A stretch of 64,000 bases of DNA from positions 700,635-764,634 of the forward strand of contig JAVLUZ010000163.1 in assembly GCA_036768485.1 (NCBI GenBank), in the 5' to 3' direction. The DNA is from Mermis nigrescens. Taxonomy: Eukaryota; Nematoda; Enoplea; Mermithida; Mermithidae. Under the pieces are notes generated by a model. It was not told the origin of the DNA. It worked only from the letters and a program-made list of their open reading frames with translations, and did not search any database. How positions within the stretch are numbered: the first letter of the stretch is position 1; each line of letters opens with the position of its first letter. This document shows positions 22,850 through 35,103 of this stretch, piece after piece. The position numbers and the translations under genes were made by a program.

Positions 22850-23165
22850 TTAACAAAGTTTGGCATATTTTTTGTAGAGTTTGGAATATTTTTTGTAAAC
22901 TTTGGAATACTTTTTATAGAATTTGGAATATTTTTTGTAAAGTTTGGAATATTCTTTGTAAAGTTTGGAATATTTTTTGTAAAATTTGGAATATTTTTTG
23001 TAAAGTATGGAATATTCTTTGTAAAGTTTGGAATATTTTTGTAAAATTTGGAATATTTTTTGTAAAGTTTGGAATATTTTTTGTGAAGTTTGGAATATTT
23101 TTCGTAAAGTTTGGAATGTTTTTTGTAAAGTTTGGAATATTTTTTGTTAAATTTGGGAATTTTTT
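22850..23165 (-). repeat. 21-bp minisatellite in the left arm
   Basis: About 15 units of GGAATATTTTTTGTAAAGTTT. Because 21 is a multiple of 3 it is open in several frames, giving proteins of repeated NIPNFTK or YSKLYKK. These are repeat artefacts, not genes. Mirror copy at about 28945-29265. Confidence 0.92.
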
Positions 23166-25363
23166 GTAAAGTGTCAAATTTTATGTATCTAATCTTCATT
23201 TCTCAAGCATCGTTGACACTATTTTATATACCCTGTGCAACTCATGCTCCTGTTTTGCACCAGTAAGGATTGATATTCCGCATGTGAACATTATAAAGGT
23301 CACATTGCGAAATTTGCAGACTGATCCATGAAACAGTGCTACTTCATACATGCATTTCCTTGTCGTCAGCTCATAAAATTTGCAAAGATTAAAATTTGCC
23401 AAACCTGCAAACATATGAGGTTTCACCCTTAAATCATCACTTTTAGCATTTAATGCATTAACACGCCCTGAAAAGGGCGATCTATGCCTGCTGTTTAACT
23501 AGGGGGAATTCTTAAGCCCTGAGGCTAGGTCTTACTTTGCAAACCTTCACACATACGCGATTGATGAATACATAACTTCATCTGTGTCATCAGTATTGAT
23601 CTAAAATTTACTAAAGTTTCAAAAATTTTCTCTAAAGTTTCAACAATTCTTGTAAAGCTTGTAATATTTTTTGTAAACCTAAAATATTTTTTTGTAAAGT
23701 TTGGAATATTTTTTGTAAAGGGTGGAAAATTTCTTGCAAAGTTTGGATAATCTTCATTTAATATGGCATTGCTCCAGGATTGCTGACATAATTTTGTAAG
23801 ATATATATACACTAGCATACAGAAAATGCAGAAAAATGACAAAAGACGACAAGGGTCAAAATCCCGAAATAATCTACTTGAATATAGTCATGTTCCTCAC
23901 AGTATAAAATGGTTGATTGGATTTAAATTCGGGAAAATTGCATGTATTTTCTACACGTGTCCTAATGGCTTAGTGTTTGTCTCATAGCCATGGAATTTCA
24001 TTGATTTTTATGCATGGTTTGCTTCAGCCTGTCATAAATTTCTCCAAATACCGTGTGAAACAAACATAGTTCTGTCCACAAAGTAAATGAATCAAATGAA
24101 TCACGCAAAATTTAGCCATATTTTGTCAGAGATTGTAGAGTATATGAATAGACTATGCAAAATTATCATGTTTTTTGTGTTTTGTAGTAATTTTTGACAA
24201 ATATACCCCAAATTTTAATTAAAAATTATAGAACATTGCATGAAATTCGAGCAAGTTAATTCACAGAAAACTTCCGCCTCTTTGATGGAGGAACTCTAAG
24301 ACTTTATTTTCTATATATTTTTACCCTCCTACAGAAGATTTCTATCAAAAAGTTAGAGTACTATGATATTAATAGAGAGGGTACATGGGTGATAACTTTG
24401 ATATATGTATGCAACATCTGCTGGATATCCTAACAGCTTCGGAGGTAAAAGCCAATGAAATAATGTAATAATCATATAATTATATTCAGCTGTTGCTTAA
24501 GCTTAAGACAGCTAGCTTTTTCGATAGTTTTTATAACACTTTAACACTGTAATCTTCCTGAGACTGGAGCAATGGCCGAAAAACTCTATTGTACTAGTGT
24601 TAAAGTACAATGCAGCTTGCGGGTAAAATGGAATTGTCGGCTTTTTAGTACTAAAGTAAAAACTTAGAATAAGCAATCCAACAAGTCAAAATGGCTCTTT
24701 ATTCTGGAACAAGGTATAGTTTGTGCTCTGAGGAGCGCCCCATTTGGATGAATCCTGCTGCAGACAATGCCGAATATCAAGTAAATCAGCTCACGCGTGA
24801 ATCAAATTTACCCATTGTCTGATGAAAACAGAAATTTAAGTAAAAATGCAGATAATTTTATTTCTGTTGTGTGCACTCATACTTTGTGTGCTATTACATA
24901 TTAGAGAAAAATAGTCAAATACTGTACCTTTGTCATGAAAATATTATGCCAAGTTGTGGAAACTTTTGAATCCATCCAATGGTTTGTGCCTCAAACCATA
25001 AATGAACATGTAGAAAATAGGTAATTTTCGTAGTTTATCCACATTTAGTAGATGCATGCTTTCCCATGTGTTTTTAACTAAATAACTGACTAAAGTGCTT
25101 CATTTTTATAACAATTTTATCATTTGTTACACCAAACAAACATCATATTTACTATCCTCTCTTATATTTTAGCTAAATGTAGAGCTATTCACGCAAAGAT
25201 GCTAATTTATACTAATTTTCACACTTGATTATAGCATAATTTGGTACGTCTTTCATACCAGATATGGGTAATCTGTAAAGAGACAAAATTGAGCTTTTAT
25301 TAGGGCTAATGCCCATAAAACTAATATAGCTTGAATGAGGTCGTGCACATTGAAAAATTAGTA

Positions 25364-25416
25364 ATGTGCATATTTTGAAATCTATAGAGTAAATATAAAT
25401 TCATACGATACAGATC
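25364..25416. other. 53-bp spacer at the palindrome centre
   Basis: Unique sequence separating the two arms, so the structure is an inverted duplication with a short loop, not a perfect fold-back artefact of zero spacer. Confidence 0.85.
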
Positions 25417-28400
25417 TACTAATTTTTCAATGTGCACGACCTCATTCAAGCTATATTAGTTTTATGGGCATTAGCCCTAATAAAAGCTCAATTTTGTCTC
25501 TTTACAGATTACCCATATCTGGGATGAAAGACGTACCAAATTATGCTATAATCAAGTGTGAAAATTAGGATAAATTAGCATCTTTGCGTGAATAGCTCTA
25601 CATTTAGCTAAAATATAAGAGAGGATAGTAAATATGATGTTTGTTTGGTGTAACAAATGATAAAATTGTTATAAAAATGAAGCACTTTAGTCAGTTATTT
25701 AGTTAAAAACACATGGGAAAGCATGCATCTACTAAATGTGGATAAACTACGAAAATTACCTATTTTCTACATGTTCATTTATGGTTTGAGGCACAAACCA
25801 TTGGATGGATTCAAGAGTTTCCACAACTTGGCATAATATTTTCATGACAAAGGTACAGTATTTGACTATTTTTCTCTAATATGTAATAGCACACAAAGTA
25901 TGAGTGCACACAACAGAAATAAAATTATCTGCATTTTTTACTTAAATTTCTGTTTTCATCAGACAATGGGTAAATTTGATTCACGCGTGAGCTGATTTAC
26001 TTGATATTCGGCATTGTCTGCAGCAGGATTCATCCAAATGGGGCGCTCCTCAGAGCACAAACTATACCTTGTTCCAGAATAAAGAGCCATTTTGACTTGT
26101 TGGATTGCTTATTCTAAGTTTTTACTTTAGTACTAAAAAAGCCGACAATTCCATTTTACACGCAAGCTGCTGCATTGTACTTTAACACTAGTACAATAGA
26201 GTTTTTCGGCCATTGCTCCAGTCTCAGGAAGATTACAGTGTTAAAGTGTTATAAAAACTATCGAAAAAGCTAGCTGTCTTAAGCTTAAGCAACAGCTGAA
26301 TATAATTATATGATTATTACATTATTTCATTGGCTTTTACCTCCGAAGCTGTTAGGATATCCAGCAGATGTTGCATACATATATCAAAGTTATCACCCAT
26401 GTACCCCCTCTATTAATATCATAGTACTCTAACTTTTTGATAGAAATCTTCTGTAGGAGGGTAAAAATATGTAGAAAATAAAGTCTTAGAGTTCCTCCAT
26501 CAAAGAGGCGGAAGTTTTCTGTGAATTAACTTGCTCGAATTTCATGCAATGTTCTATAATTTTTAATTAAAATTTGGGGTATATTTGTCAAAAATTACTA
26601 CAAAACACAAAAAACATGATAATTTTGCATAGTCTATTCATATACTCTACAATCTCTGACAAAATATTGTCACGCTCGCTGCGCTTAATCTATTTCCTTG
26701 CGTACGTTATTATCGTTTCGATATCCTTAGCACGCTTCTATAATCTTAGCGCGCTTTCTTAAAACTTAATTTTCCACTCAAATATATATATCAAAACGCG
26801 TGACACGTTTAGATCAAGAAGACAGAGATTTTTGGACTATTTTATTTAGAAATAATCCTTTTTATACTTTTTTGACACTTTACAAAAATGGAAGGAACGA
26901 ATAATACTCACGTTTCCAAAACGAATTACGAAATGACGTTGACGATCGAATTTATGACGAAAACGAACGGAATTATGAATACGGACGTACGGGTCGAAGC
27001 TAAACTGAGTACGCGAATTCGAGCGAAGTAAGCTTGTCGATCGGAGTCGGAAATTGACACAAAAAAACAATGCTTTAAAGCGTCGGACGGAGTCGGAAAT
27101 ACGGTTCGACAGTAAGCTAAGTCGATCGTAGTTGGGAACGCTCGATGACAGAAAACAACTATGGAAATTCGCTGGTCGGAGTCGGAAGTAGTTGTCGACA
27201 AAAAAACAACGGCGAGGCTGAGCGAGTATCCATCGTAATCTGCTTTATATAGAACTTTTGAATTTTTCTCAGATTGATGGATGATCTGGAAGGCTGCCAA
27301 GTGGGGACTTGGGCCTGCTGATATTTGGAGATCATTTACATGGGTTGAGCATGTTTTACATGCTTCTGGGCAACAGTTATTGTATTTTCATTTTCCCCGA
27401 ACTTTTGCCCCTTTTGTCTCCGTATGAGCTGTACTTTGCATGCCGCTTTTGTTCTATCTCATCCGTCGCTTAGCATGTCGGAAGCATACTTGCATGTTTA
27501 AAGCGGATTTACGCATACTTACGTGCTAAAGCTTGCCTATGTTTTAGTACATTTATAACGCTATTTGATGGTCGATTTTTTACTAATTTTTGTGGATTAT
27601 CCGGATTAATTCCGGATAACTGTCAGACTAAAACTGACTTTCGTTCTATTGTTTCACTTTCCTGACCGCTTAAGTCAACTTCCATCCGCCCCAATCTTAA
27701 TCCCTTTTGCAATCGCCCTTTTCCGCATTTCTCAGCATGCTTCTTACAAATTTTAACATGTACGTGCGTAATATCGCGCATAATAATGATGTTAATTAAG
27801 ACACGTAATTAAATTCGTGCGATTTTTACACAGGCTTGCATTAGACATGAAAGAAAAGTACGCAATATTATGAACAATTTTGATTTGCGTTTTTAAGCGA
27901 AAATATTATCTAAACAAATTGCGAAAATTAAGATATTTTGGTATGATAAGCTTATATAATTTACATAAAACAATCAGCATGTAGCGTTACTTGACAATAT
28001 GGCTAAATTTTGCGTGATTCATTTGATTCATTTACTTTGTGGAAAGAACTATGTTTGTTTCACACGGTATTTGAAGAAATTTATGACAGGCTGAAGCAAA
28101 CCATGCATAAAAATCAATGAAATTCCATGGCTATGAGACAAACACTAAGCCATTAGGACACGTGCAGAAAATACATGCAATCTTCCCGAATTTGAATCCA
28201 ATCAACCATTTTATACTGTGAGGAACATGACTATATTCAAGTAGATCATTTCGGGATTTTGACCCTTGTCGTTTTTTGTCATTTTTCTGCATTTTCTGTA
28301 TGCTAGTGTATATATATCTTACAAAATTATGTCAGCAATCCTGGAGCAATGCCACATTAAATGAAGATTATCCAAACTTTGCAAGAAATTTTCCACCCTT

Positions 28401-30884
28401 TACAAAAATATTCCAAACTTTACAAAAAATATTTTAGGTTTACAAAAAATATTACAAGCTTTACAAGAATTGTTGAAACTTTAGAGAAAATTTTTGAAAC
28501 TTTAGTAAATTTTAGATCAATACTGATGACACAGATGAAGTTATGTATTCATCAATCGCGTATGTGTGAAGGTTTGCAAAGTAAGACCTAGCCTCAGGGC
28601 TTAAGAATTCCCCCTAGTTAAACAGCAGGCATAGATCGCCCTTTTCAGGGCGTGTTAATGCATTAAATGCTAAAAGTGATGATTTAAGGGTGAAACCTCA
28701 TATGTTTGCAGGTTTGGCAAATTTTAATCTTTGCAAATTTTATGAGCTGACGACAAGGAAATGCATGTATGAAGTAGCACTGTTTCATGGATCAGTCTGC
28801 AAATTTCGCAATGTGACCTTTATATTGTTCACAAGCGGAATATCAATCCTTACTGGTGCAAAACAGGAGCATGAGTTGCACAGGGTATATAAAATAGTGT
28901 CAACGATGCTTGAGAAATGAAGATTAGATACATAAAATTTGACACTTTACAAAAAAAATTCCCAAATTCAACAAAAAATATTCCAAACTTTACAAAAAAC
29001 ATTCCAAACTTTACGAAAAATATTCCAAACTTCACAAAAAATATTAAAAACTTTACAAAAATATTCAAAATTTTACAAAAAATATTCCAAACTTTACAAA
29101 GAATATTCCAAACTTTACAAAAAATATTCCAAATTTTACAAAAAATATTCCAAACTTTACAAAGAATATTCCAAACTTTACAAAAAATATTCCAAATTCT
29201 ACAAAAAGTATTCCAAAGTTTACAAAAAATATTCCAAACTCTACAGAAAATATGCCAAACTTTGTTAATTTTTAGATCAATACTGATGACATGGATTAAG
29301 TTACGTAGTCATTAATGAATTTTGTATGGAGGTGTGTAAAGTAAAGCCTGGCTCAGAGTTTAAAAATTCCCACAAGTTGATCAGCAGGCATAGATCGCCC
29401 TTTTTCAGGCGTTTTCTGATAAACTTTAAGAAGCTCAAAATAGCATGATAATCCAATTTGAGCAATGTTTGCCTATACTGCTTGCTTATTTCAGGGAAAA
29501 ATAACCCCTAATGGCATCATTAGACAAGTACTGCTAAAAAATCAAGCATTGTAAAGACAAAGCAAATAAAAAATCAGAAAACAGTAGGTTGTGCGCTAAA
29601 ATTTTTTACACAGCACAGCTAAGGTTTATTTATCATATCCTGAGAATTTGAACAAAATCCGGCTAGCGATTCCTGGAATATAGTGCTATGCAAGAAAGTG
29701 TAAAGTAAATTAGTATACTGTATGTTTCGCGCTAAAATTTTACACATAGCACAGCTAAGGTATGTATGTATCATAACCTAGAAATTTGAACAAAATCCGG
29801 CTCACGGTTTCCGGAATATAGTGCTATACGAGAAAGTGTAAAGTAAATTGGTATACTGTATGCTGCGCGCTAAACTTTTGCACATAGCACAGCTAAGGTT
29901 TACATATCATATCCTGAAAATTTGAACAAAATCCGGCGAACGGTTCTTGGAATATAGTGCTATAGGAGAAAGTGTAAAGTAAATCAGTATACCCTAGGCT
30001 GCATGTTGAAATTCCGTACATAACATGCCTTGCTTATATACATCATATCCTGAAAATTTGAACAAGATCCGTCTGGTGATTCTTAGAATATAGTGCTATG
30101 CGAGAAAGTGTAAAGTAAATTAGTTTACTGTAGGCTGCGCGCTAAAATTCTGTACATAGCATGCCTTGCCTATATACATCATATCCTGAAAATTCGAACA
30201 AGATCCGGCTAGTGATTCTTGGAATATGTGTAAAGTAAACTGGTATACTGTAGATTGCGCGCTAAATTTCTTTACATAGCACAGCTAAGGTTTATACATC
30301 ACATCCTGAAAATTTGAATAAGATCCGTCCAGTGATTTTTGGAATATGGTGCTATATGAGAAAGTGTAAACTAATCCTGGTATACTGTAGGCTTCATGCT
30401 AAAATTTTGTACATATGATGCCCAATGTATACCTAACATACACTGAAATTTTCAACCAAATCCGACTGCTGGTTCTTCAAATACAGTGCTATATGAGAAA
30501 GTGTAAACTTACGCTGGTATACTGTAGGTTGCGCGCTAAAATTCTGTTTATATGATGCCTAGCGTATACTTCACATACTCTGAAAATTTGAGCCTGATCC
30601 GATTGCTGGTTCTTGACTTACGCCTCTTCAAAAATAACCCCCTGGGTAATAACCCCCTGGGTTATTGCATCCCTTCCCCTGGCCCTGGGCCCTTGGCCCT
30701 GGGCTGGCGCGCGCCCCCTCCCCGGGCAGGTTTGGGCACGCCCCTGCGCTATAGCACAGCCTATGCTAAAGCATTGCTCCCTGAGAAAAGCCAGGGAGCA
30801 GATTCTGAGCCCCTCCGCCTATGCTATAACACAGGCTATGTTATAACGTTGCTACCTAGGGAAACACGCCTAACTACTCTTATA
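25417..30884. repeat. Right arm of the palindrome, with a 1.33-kb insertion
   Basis: Mirror of 21218-25363. Its outer end matches at TAACTACTCTTATAG (30871-30885) and the inner end at TACTAATTTTTCAATG (25417). Interrupted at 26667-27997. It carries the mirror 21-bp minisatellite (28945-29265) and mirror 135-bp satellite (29580-30540). One satellite unit near 30225 has lost part of its sequence compared with the left arm. Confidence 0.92.
26667..27997. mobile_element. 1331-bp element inserted in one palindrome arm
   Basis: Absent from the equivalent position of the left arm (about 24125), which shows the empty site ACAAAATATGGC. The insertion starts TTGTCACGCTCGC and ends GTTACTTGACAA, giving a short inverted repeat TTGTCA, and duplicates TA. 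Internally, CGGAGTCGGAAAT-like motifs recur three times at about 27018-27195. Reading frames on the minus strand (26846-27300) show no known domain and are probably chance. The TA duplication suggests a Tc1/mariner or similar relative. Confidence 0.8.
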
Positions 30885-31909
30885 GCATGGTGCATGTTAT
30901 ATCACGTCCTATTGTATAGCATCGAGTATGTTACATCACGTCCTATTGTATAGCATTGAGTATGTTGTATCACGTCCTATCTTCTAGCGTCGGGTTCAAC
31001 TTTGTACAATGTTCAACTTTGCCCCTCATTGTAAACAAATGCAAAAAGTTGCATATTAAATTAGCCGCTAGAAGCGAAAACATTTGGATTTGTATTTTCA
31101 AAAGCCGCATGTTTGCTGCTTTTCTCGAAAGCCGCATGTTTGCTGCTTTCGATTGCTTCGCATTAAATTTCACGCGCGCTGGTTTACTATGTCAAAAATT
31201 TTGACTTGGTGCAAGCTCTTTTTCAGTGATTAATCATGTTTATAAGTACCCGTACGTGATTTCCTTTGAGCCCGTCTCAAAAATGTTTTATGATGCCAGA
31301 TCGTATATTTAAAGTAGCGAATATGGAATCAGCGGTCCCAAAACCCCAGGGCCAAATTTTAGAAACAACAGTCAATCTGTGCTTCTGCAAGAAGACAAAA
31401 ACCTAAATTTTACGCTATGCATAGGAAACCTTTGGGCTCCCGTATCTCAGAAACCAATCCGTGAATTTTCTTCAAATTTTATATTGAGGTCAGTCATAAG
31501 ATATCCAATAATTGATGAAAACTTCAAAAAAATTTTATCTGCTGCGATTCGAGATATTTGATAAAATACACTTGTGAATCACATTTTTCTCACGGCATCA
31601 CATCAGTTTACACTGTAGTGTAAAGTGGTTCACACCAGTCGATAGCGCATAAAAAGTTGATTTGAGGTGGCTTTGAAATTTTACCCTGCGGCAATAGCAT
31701 AAGCGGCTAGAGCTACCAAAACCTTTTACATAAATCCGTAGTTTCCGGGTTTCAGGAGTCCGATCGAGCCATTTTAATCAAAAAATTGTAATAAGCGCCC
31801 GAGAATACCCAAAGAGTGAAAATATAAGTATCACAAAAATTATCCAGTAAAAACTTTTTTGCCTCACACACACACACACACACTTACACACAACTCGAAA
31901 TTAATATTA

Positions 31910-33717
31910 TAGACTAGCAAATGGGGCGCTTCGCTGCCCCATCTGCTAGAGTGTTTTTAAACAAATAATATCTTAACCAGTAATTAGTATAAAAAATTGA
32001 ATGACTCTGCAATGGATCGGCGAGCGGTTTTTATATTTTTCATATCTAGCTGAGCTGCCCGGCGTTGCCCTGGCTGAACTTAGGCCTGATAGCTGTATGG
32101 GATTGAGACGTCTCTTGTATTTTTTTATTTTTAGGGACTTTTGATGTTTTTGGGATATTTCTAAAAAAATTGTTGGTAAAAACATATTGTATTTTTTAAA
32201 TTCTCTAAAACTGTCTTTTGTCAAACATTTCTTTGATTAAATCCATATTTCTGACGTTATAGAATGGTTCTGAGAATTCTTTATCCTAAATCATATTTTT
32301 GACGTTCTGGGATGTTCTGGAAATTATACCATTAGATGGTTTGGGATGTTTAAAAATTTTGTTTTATCATAACCATATTTTTAACGTTTTGGAATATTAA
32401 AAAAATTTTTTTTGGTCCAAAACCATACTTTTGATGTTTTCGGAGGTTTAAAATTTTTTTTTGGTCAAAACCATTTTTTTGTTGTTTTGGGATGTTTGAA
32501 GATTTTTTTGGTGCAAACCATATTTTTGATCGTTTGGGACACCAATCTTACAGCACAGGATATGTTATAGCACTGGGTAAGGTATATCACGTCCTATCTT
32601 GTAGCACATGCTACACCTAAGTGGATGCATTTTTGGAAAGGTGGAGACATACTACACCAATACACTGGGTATGTTATATCACGTCCTATCTTATAGCATG
32701 GGGCATGTTATATCACGTCCTATTGTATAGCATGGGGTATGTTACATCACGTCCTATTGTATAGCATTGAGTATGTTGTATCACGTCCTATCTTATAGCG
32801 TCGGGTTCAACTTTTTACAATGTTCAACTTTGCCCTCATTGTAAACAAATGCAAAAAGTTGCATATTAAATTAGCCGCTAGAAGCAAAAACATTTGGATT
32901 TGTATTTTCGAAAGCCGCGTGTTTGCTGCTTTCTTCGAAAGCCGCATGTTTGCTGCTTTCGATTGCTTCGCATTAAATTTCACGCGCGCTGGTTTACAAG
33001 GTCAAAAATTTTGACTTGGTGCAAGCTCTTTTTTCAGTGATTAATCATGTTTATAAGTACCCGTACGTGATTTCCTTTCAGCCCGTCTCATACATGTTTT
33101 ATGATGCCAGATCGTATATTTAAAGTAGCGAATATGAAATCAGCGGTCCCAGAGACCACAGGGGCCAAATTTTGGAATCAACAGTCAATCTGTGCTTCTA
33201 CAAAAAGACAAAAACCTAAATTTTACGCTATGCATAGGGTACCTTCGGGCTCCCGTATCTCAGAAACCAATCCGTGAATTTTCTTCAAATTCTACAGTAA
33301 GGTCAGTCATAAGATATCCAATAATTGGTGGAAACTTTAAAAAAATTTATCCGCTGCGATTTGAGATATTTGATAAAATACACTTGTAAATCACGTTTTT
33401 CTTACGGCCCTACATCATTTTACGCTGTAGTGTAAAGTGGTTTACATCAGTCGATAGCGCATAAAAAGTTGATCTAGGGTGGCTTTAAAATTTTACCCTT
33501 CGGCAATTGCATAAGTGGCTAGAGCTACCAAAACCTTTTACATAAATCCGTAGTTTCCGGGTTTCAGGAGTCCGATCGAGCCATTTTAATCAAAAAATCG
33601 TGATTAGCGCCCGAGAATACCCATTGAGTGAAAAAATGAGTATCACAAAATTATCCAGTAAAAACTTTTTTGCCTCACGCACACACACACTTACACACAA
33701 CTCGAAATTAATATTAT
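31910..33717. repeat. Large repeat unit 2: A block and B block without the palindrome
   Basis: Head-to-tail with unit 1. 31910-32560 copies 20431-21110, with small indels; 32560-32805 holds the ~34-bp TATCACGTCCTAT repeats; 32805-33717 copies 31000-31909 closely. The A-B junction directly shows what unit 1 looks like without its 9.7-kb palindrome. The unit ends at TTAATATTAT exactly where the 100-N gap begins, so more tandem units may be missing from the assembly. Confidence 0.88.
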
Positions 33718-33817
33718 NNNNNNNNNNNNNNNNNNNNNNNNNNNNNNNNNNNNNNNNNNNNNNNNNNNNNNNNNNNNNNNNNNNNNNNNNNNNNNNNNNN
33801 NNNNNNNNNNNNNNNNN
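33718..33817. other. Assembly gap (100 N)
   Basis: A run of exactly 100 N, the conventional placeholder for a gap of unknown size, beginning at the boundary of a large tandem repeat unit. The true number of repeat units is unknown. Confidence 0.99.
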
Positions 33818-34298
33818 TAAATGTTGTTATTATTCGCTGATTTTTACCTATTTTATGTACGTAGAGTAACGAAATAATATACATATTTAAATCAATAGAC
33901 TAAAAATTTATATATTTAGATAGTACATGCGTGCATATTTAGCATTATCCTACACAGTAAATAAATATTTAAATTCGCGGACTGTAATTTTCTTTTAGAT
34001 ATCAGGCGTTATATAATGCATTTCTATTCATTGTAATTGCGATTTTACTTGATTCAATTTTTCTCGAACGTTTTTTATTAATTCAATAATTTGTACAACT
34101 TGTGTGCAAAATACCTATCTTTTCTTGAATGTAATATAAAATTTTTAGATTCCGTATTATCTGTGCTTTCTGACCTTATGAACGTTTTTCGCACGTTCTG
34201 GAAGTCTACCGATTCTTGGGGGTTTAGATTTACATGCCCATAATTTTAATTTTCATCCTAATTGGGGGTTGCGCATATAATTAGTCGCAAGCATTATG

Positions 34299-34650
34299 CG
34301 TACATAATTTTAGCACAATGTAACAAAATTCGTTATCCACTAATTTCGATCCGGGGACAGAGAGCTTAGTACTTATTAAACGTATATGTACATAATATTA
34401 GCGCAATAGCAACAAATTGGTTTATCCTGTAATTCCGATCCTCGAGTCGAAAGCTTAGTGGTCATTAAACGTGTATGTACATAATTTTAGCGCAATAGCA
34501 ACAAATTGGTTTATCCGGTAATTCCGATCCTCGAGTCGAAAGCTTAGTGGTCATTAAACGTGTATGTACATAATTTTAGCGCAACACGACCTAAAAATTG
34601 ATTTGTCCGTTAATCCTGATCCGGGGGCAAATTCATAGACCCCTCCCTGG
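34299..34650 (+). repeat. 89-bp tandem repeat, about four units
   Basis: Unit starts at about 34299, 34387, 34476 and 34565. The second and third units are nearly identical (TTTAGCGCAATAGCAACAAA, TTCCGATCCTCGAGTCGAAA). The first and last are diverged, as expected for an array growing from its middle. Confidence 0.88.
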
Positions 34651-34836
34651 ATATTTTAATTTTGGGGTGGGAAAGGGGCGCAAAGCCAATTAATGTAGGT
34701 CACGCGGCTCGCCTCCGTAGGTATAATGACGTCAGGTTGCTTGCTTGATCGTAATACGTCATAATTTCGTATTTAGTGCATGTGCACTTAGCAAGCAATC
34801 TTCATCATATACCCCCAGAGGAGCGTCAGTTACTAC

Positions 34837-35095
34837 CATACGTGGGCAGCAAGAAAATTCTGGGGGGTCCAAGATTTTTGAAGGTCAAAAAATGGCCTTA
34901 AAAATGGTGATATGGCGATGAAAACATCATTTTTCGACGTTTCTCATCAAGCACTATCCATTGGCATCAAAAAATTGCGTAAAAAACCAAAAAAATCTTC
35001 AAAAATTGATTTCTGGGGGGGGTCTTTTGATTTCTGGGGGGGCCTTTTGGTTTCTGGGGGGTCCAGACCCCCAGATCCCCCCACGCCCATGTGTG
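34837..35095 (+). mobile_element. hAT MITE, family A, 259 bp, perfect target duplication
   Basis: GTTACTAC at 34829-34836 and 35096-35103. Starts CATACGTGGGCAGCAAG and ends CCACGCCCATGTGTG; inverse ends share CA(C/T)ACRTGGGC. Interior landmarks: AAAAAATGGCCTTAAAAATG, TCGACGTTTCTCATC, CACTATCCATTGGCATC, AAATTGATTTCTGG. This copy is a good reference for the family. The termini follow the CA(G/T)..TGGGC pattern common in hAT elements. Confidence 0.93.
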
Positions 35096-35103
35096 GTTAC
35101 TAC

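Larger units (their letters stand above)
21218..25363. repeat. Left arm of a 9.7-kb palindrome
   Basis: Reverse-complements the right arm (25417-30884) over its whole length of about 4.15 kb once a 1.33-kb insertion is removed from the right arm. In the stretch checked by eye (about 24280-24780 against 26000-26510) only a handful of differences were seen, roughly 98-99 per cent identity. The outer parts carry more small indels. It contains the ~135-bp satellite, the 21-bp minisatellite and GC-rich TAACCCAGGGGGTTATTACC repeats. No convincing gene. Confidence 0.92.
20431..31909. repeat. Large repeat unit 1: A block, 9.7-kb palindrome, B block
   Basis: The unit opens with AGACTAGCAAATGGGGCGCT, a hairpin (CTAGCAAATGGGGC / GCCCCATCTGCTAG). 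It closes at TTAATATTAT, where the identical opening sequence starts again at 31910. A block (about 20431-21110) holds a minisatellite with TTTGATGTTTTGGGATGTT. Copies of a ~34-bp repeat containing TATCACGTCCTAT flank the palindrome on both sides. B block (about 31000-31909) ends in a CA-rich tract. The hairpin end, internal minisatellites and head-to-tail junction resemble non-autonomous Helitron/Helentron-type (rolling-circle) elements, but no 5'-TC/CTRR ends could be fixed. Confidence 0.7.

Noticed and set aside
22843..23199. 118- and 87-residue reading frames of repeated NIPNFTK / YSKLYKK units
   Set aside because: They are translations of a 21-bp minisatellite, open in more than one frame, with no start, domain or splice support. 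The same holds for the mirror frames at 28917-29315.
23196..23426. 76-residue frame conserved in both palindrome arms (also 28690-28920)
   Set aside because: It is conserved because the whole arm is. No excess of silent changes could be shown and the protein has no recognisable features.
26846..27300. Minus-strand frames of 74 and 124 residues in the 1.33-kb insertion
   Set aside because: No transposase motif, overlapping frames, and composition driven by CGGAGTCGG-like repeats.
30552..30953. 133-residue frame in GC-rich sequence of the right arm (mirror at 21255-21542)
   Set aside because: It runs through tandem GC-rich palindromes and satellite sequence; prolines and alanines come from the repeat. 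No gene evidence.
31868..31890. CA dinucleotide tract as an independent microsatellite
   Set aside because: It occurs at the same place in both copies of the B block (also near 33680), so it is part of the repeat unit.
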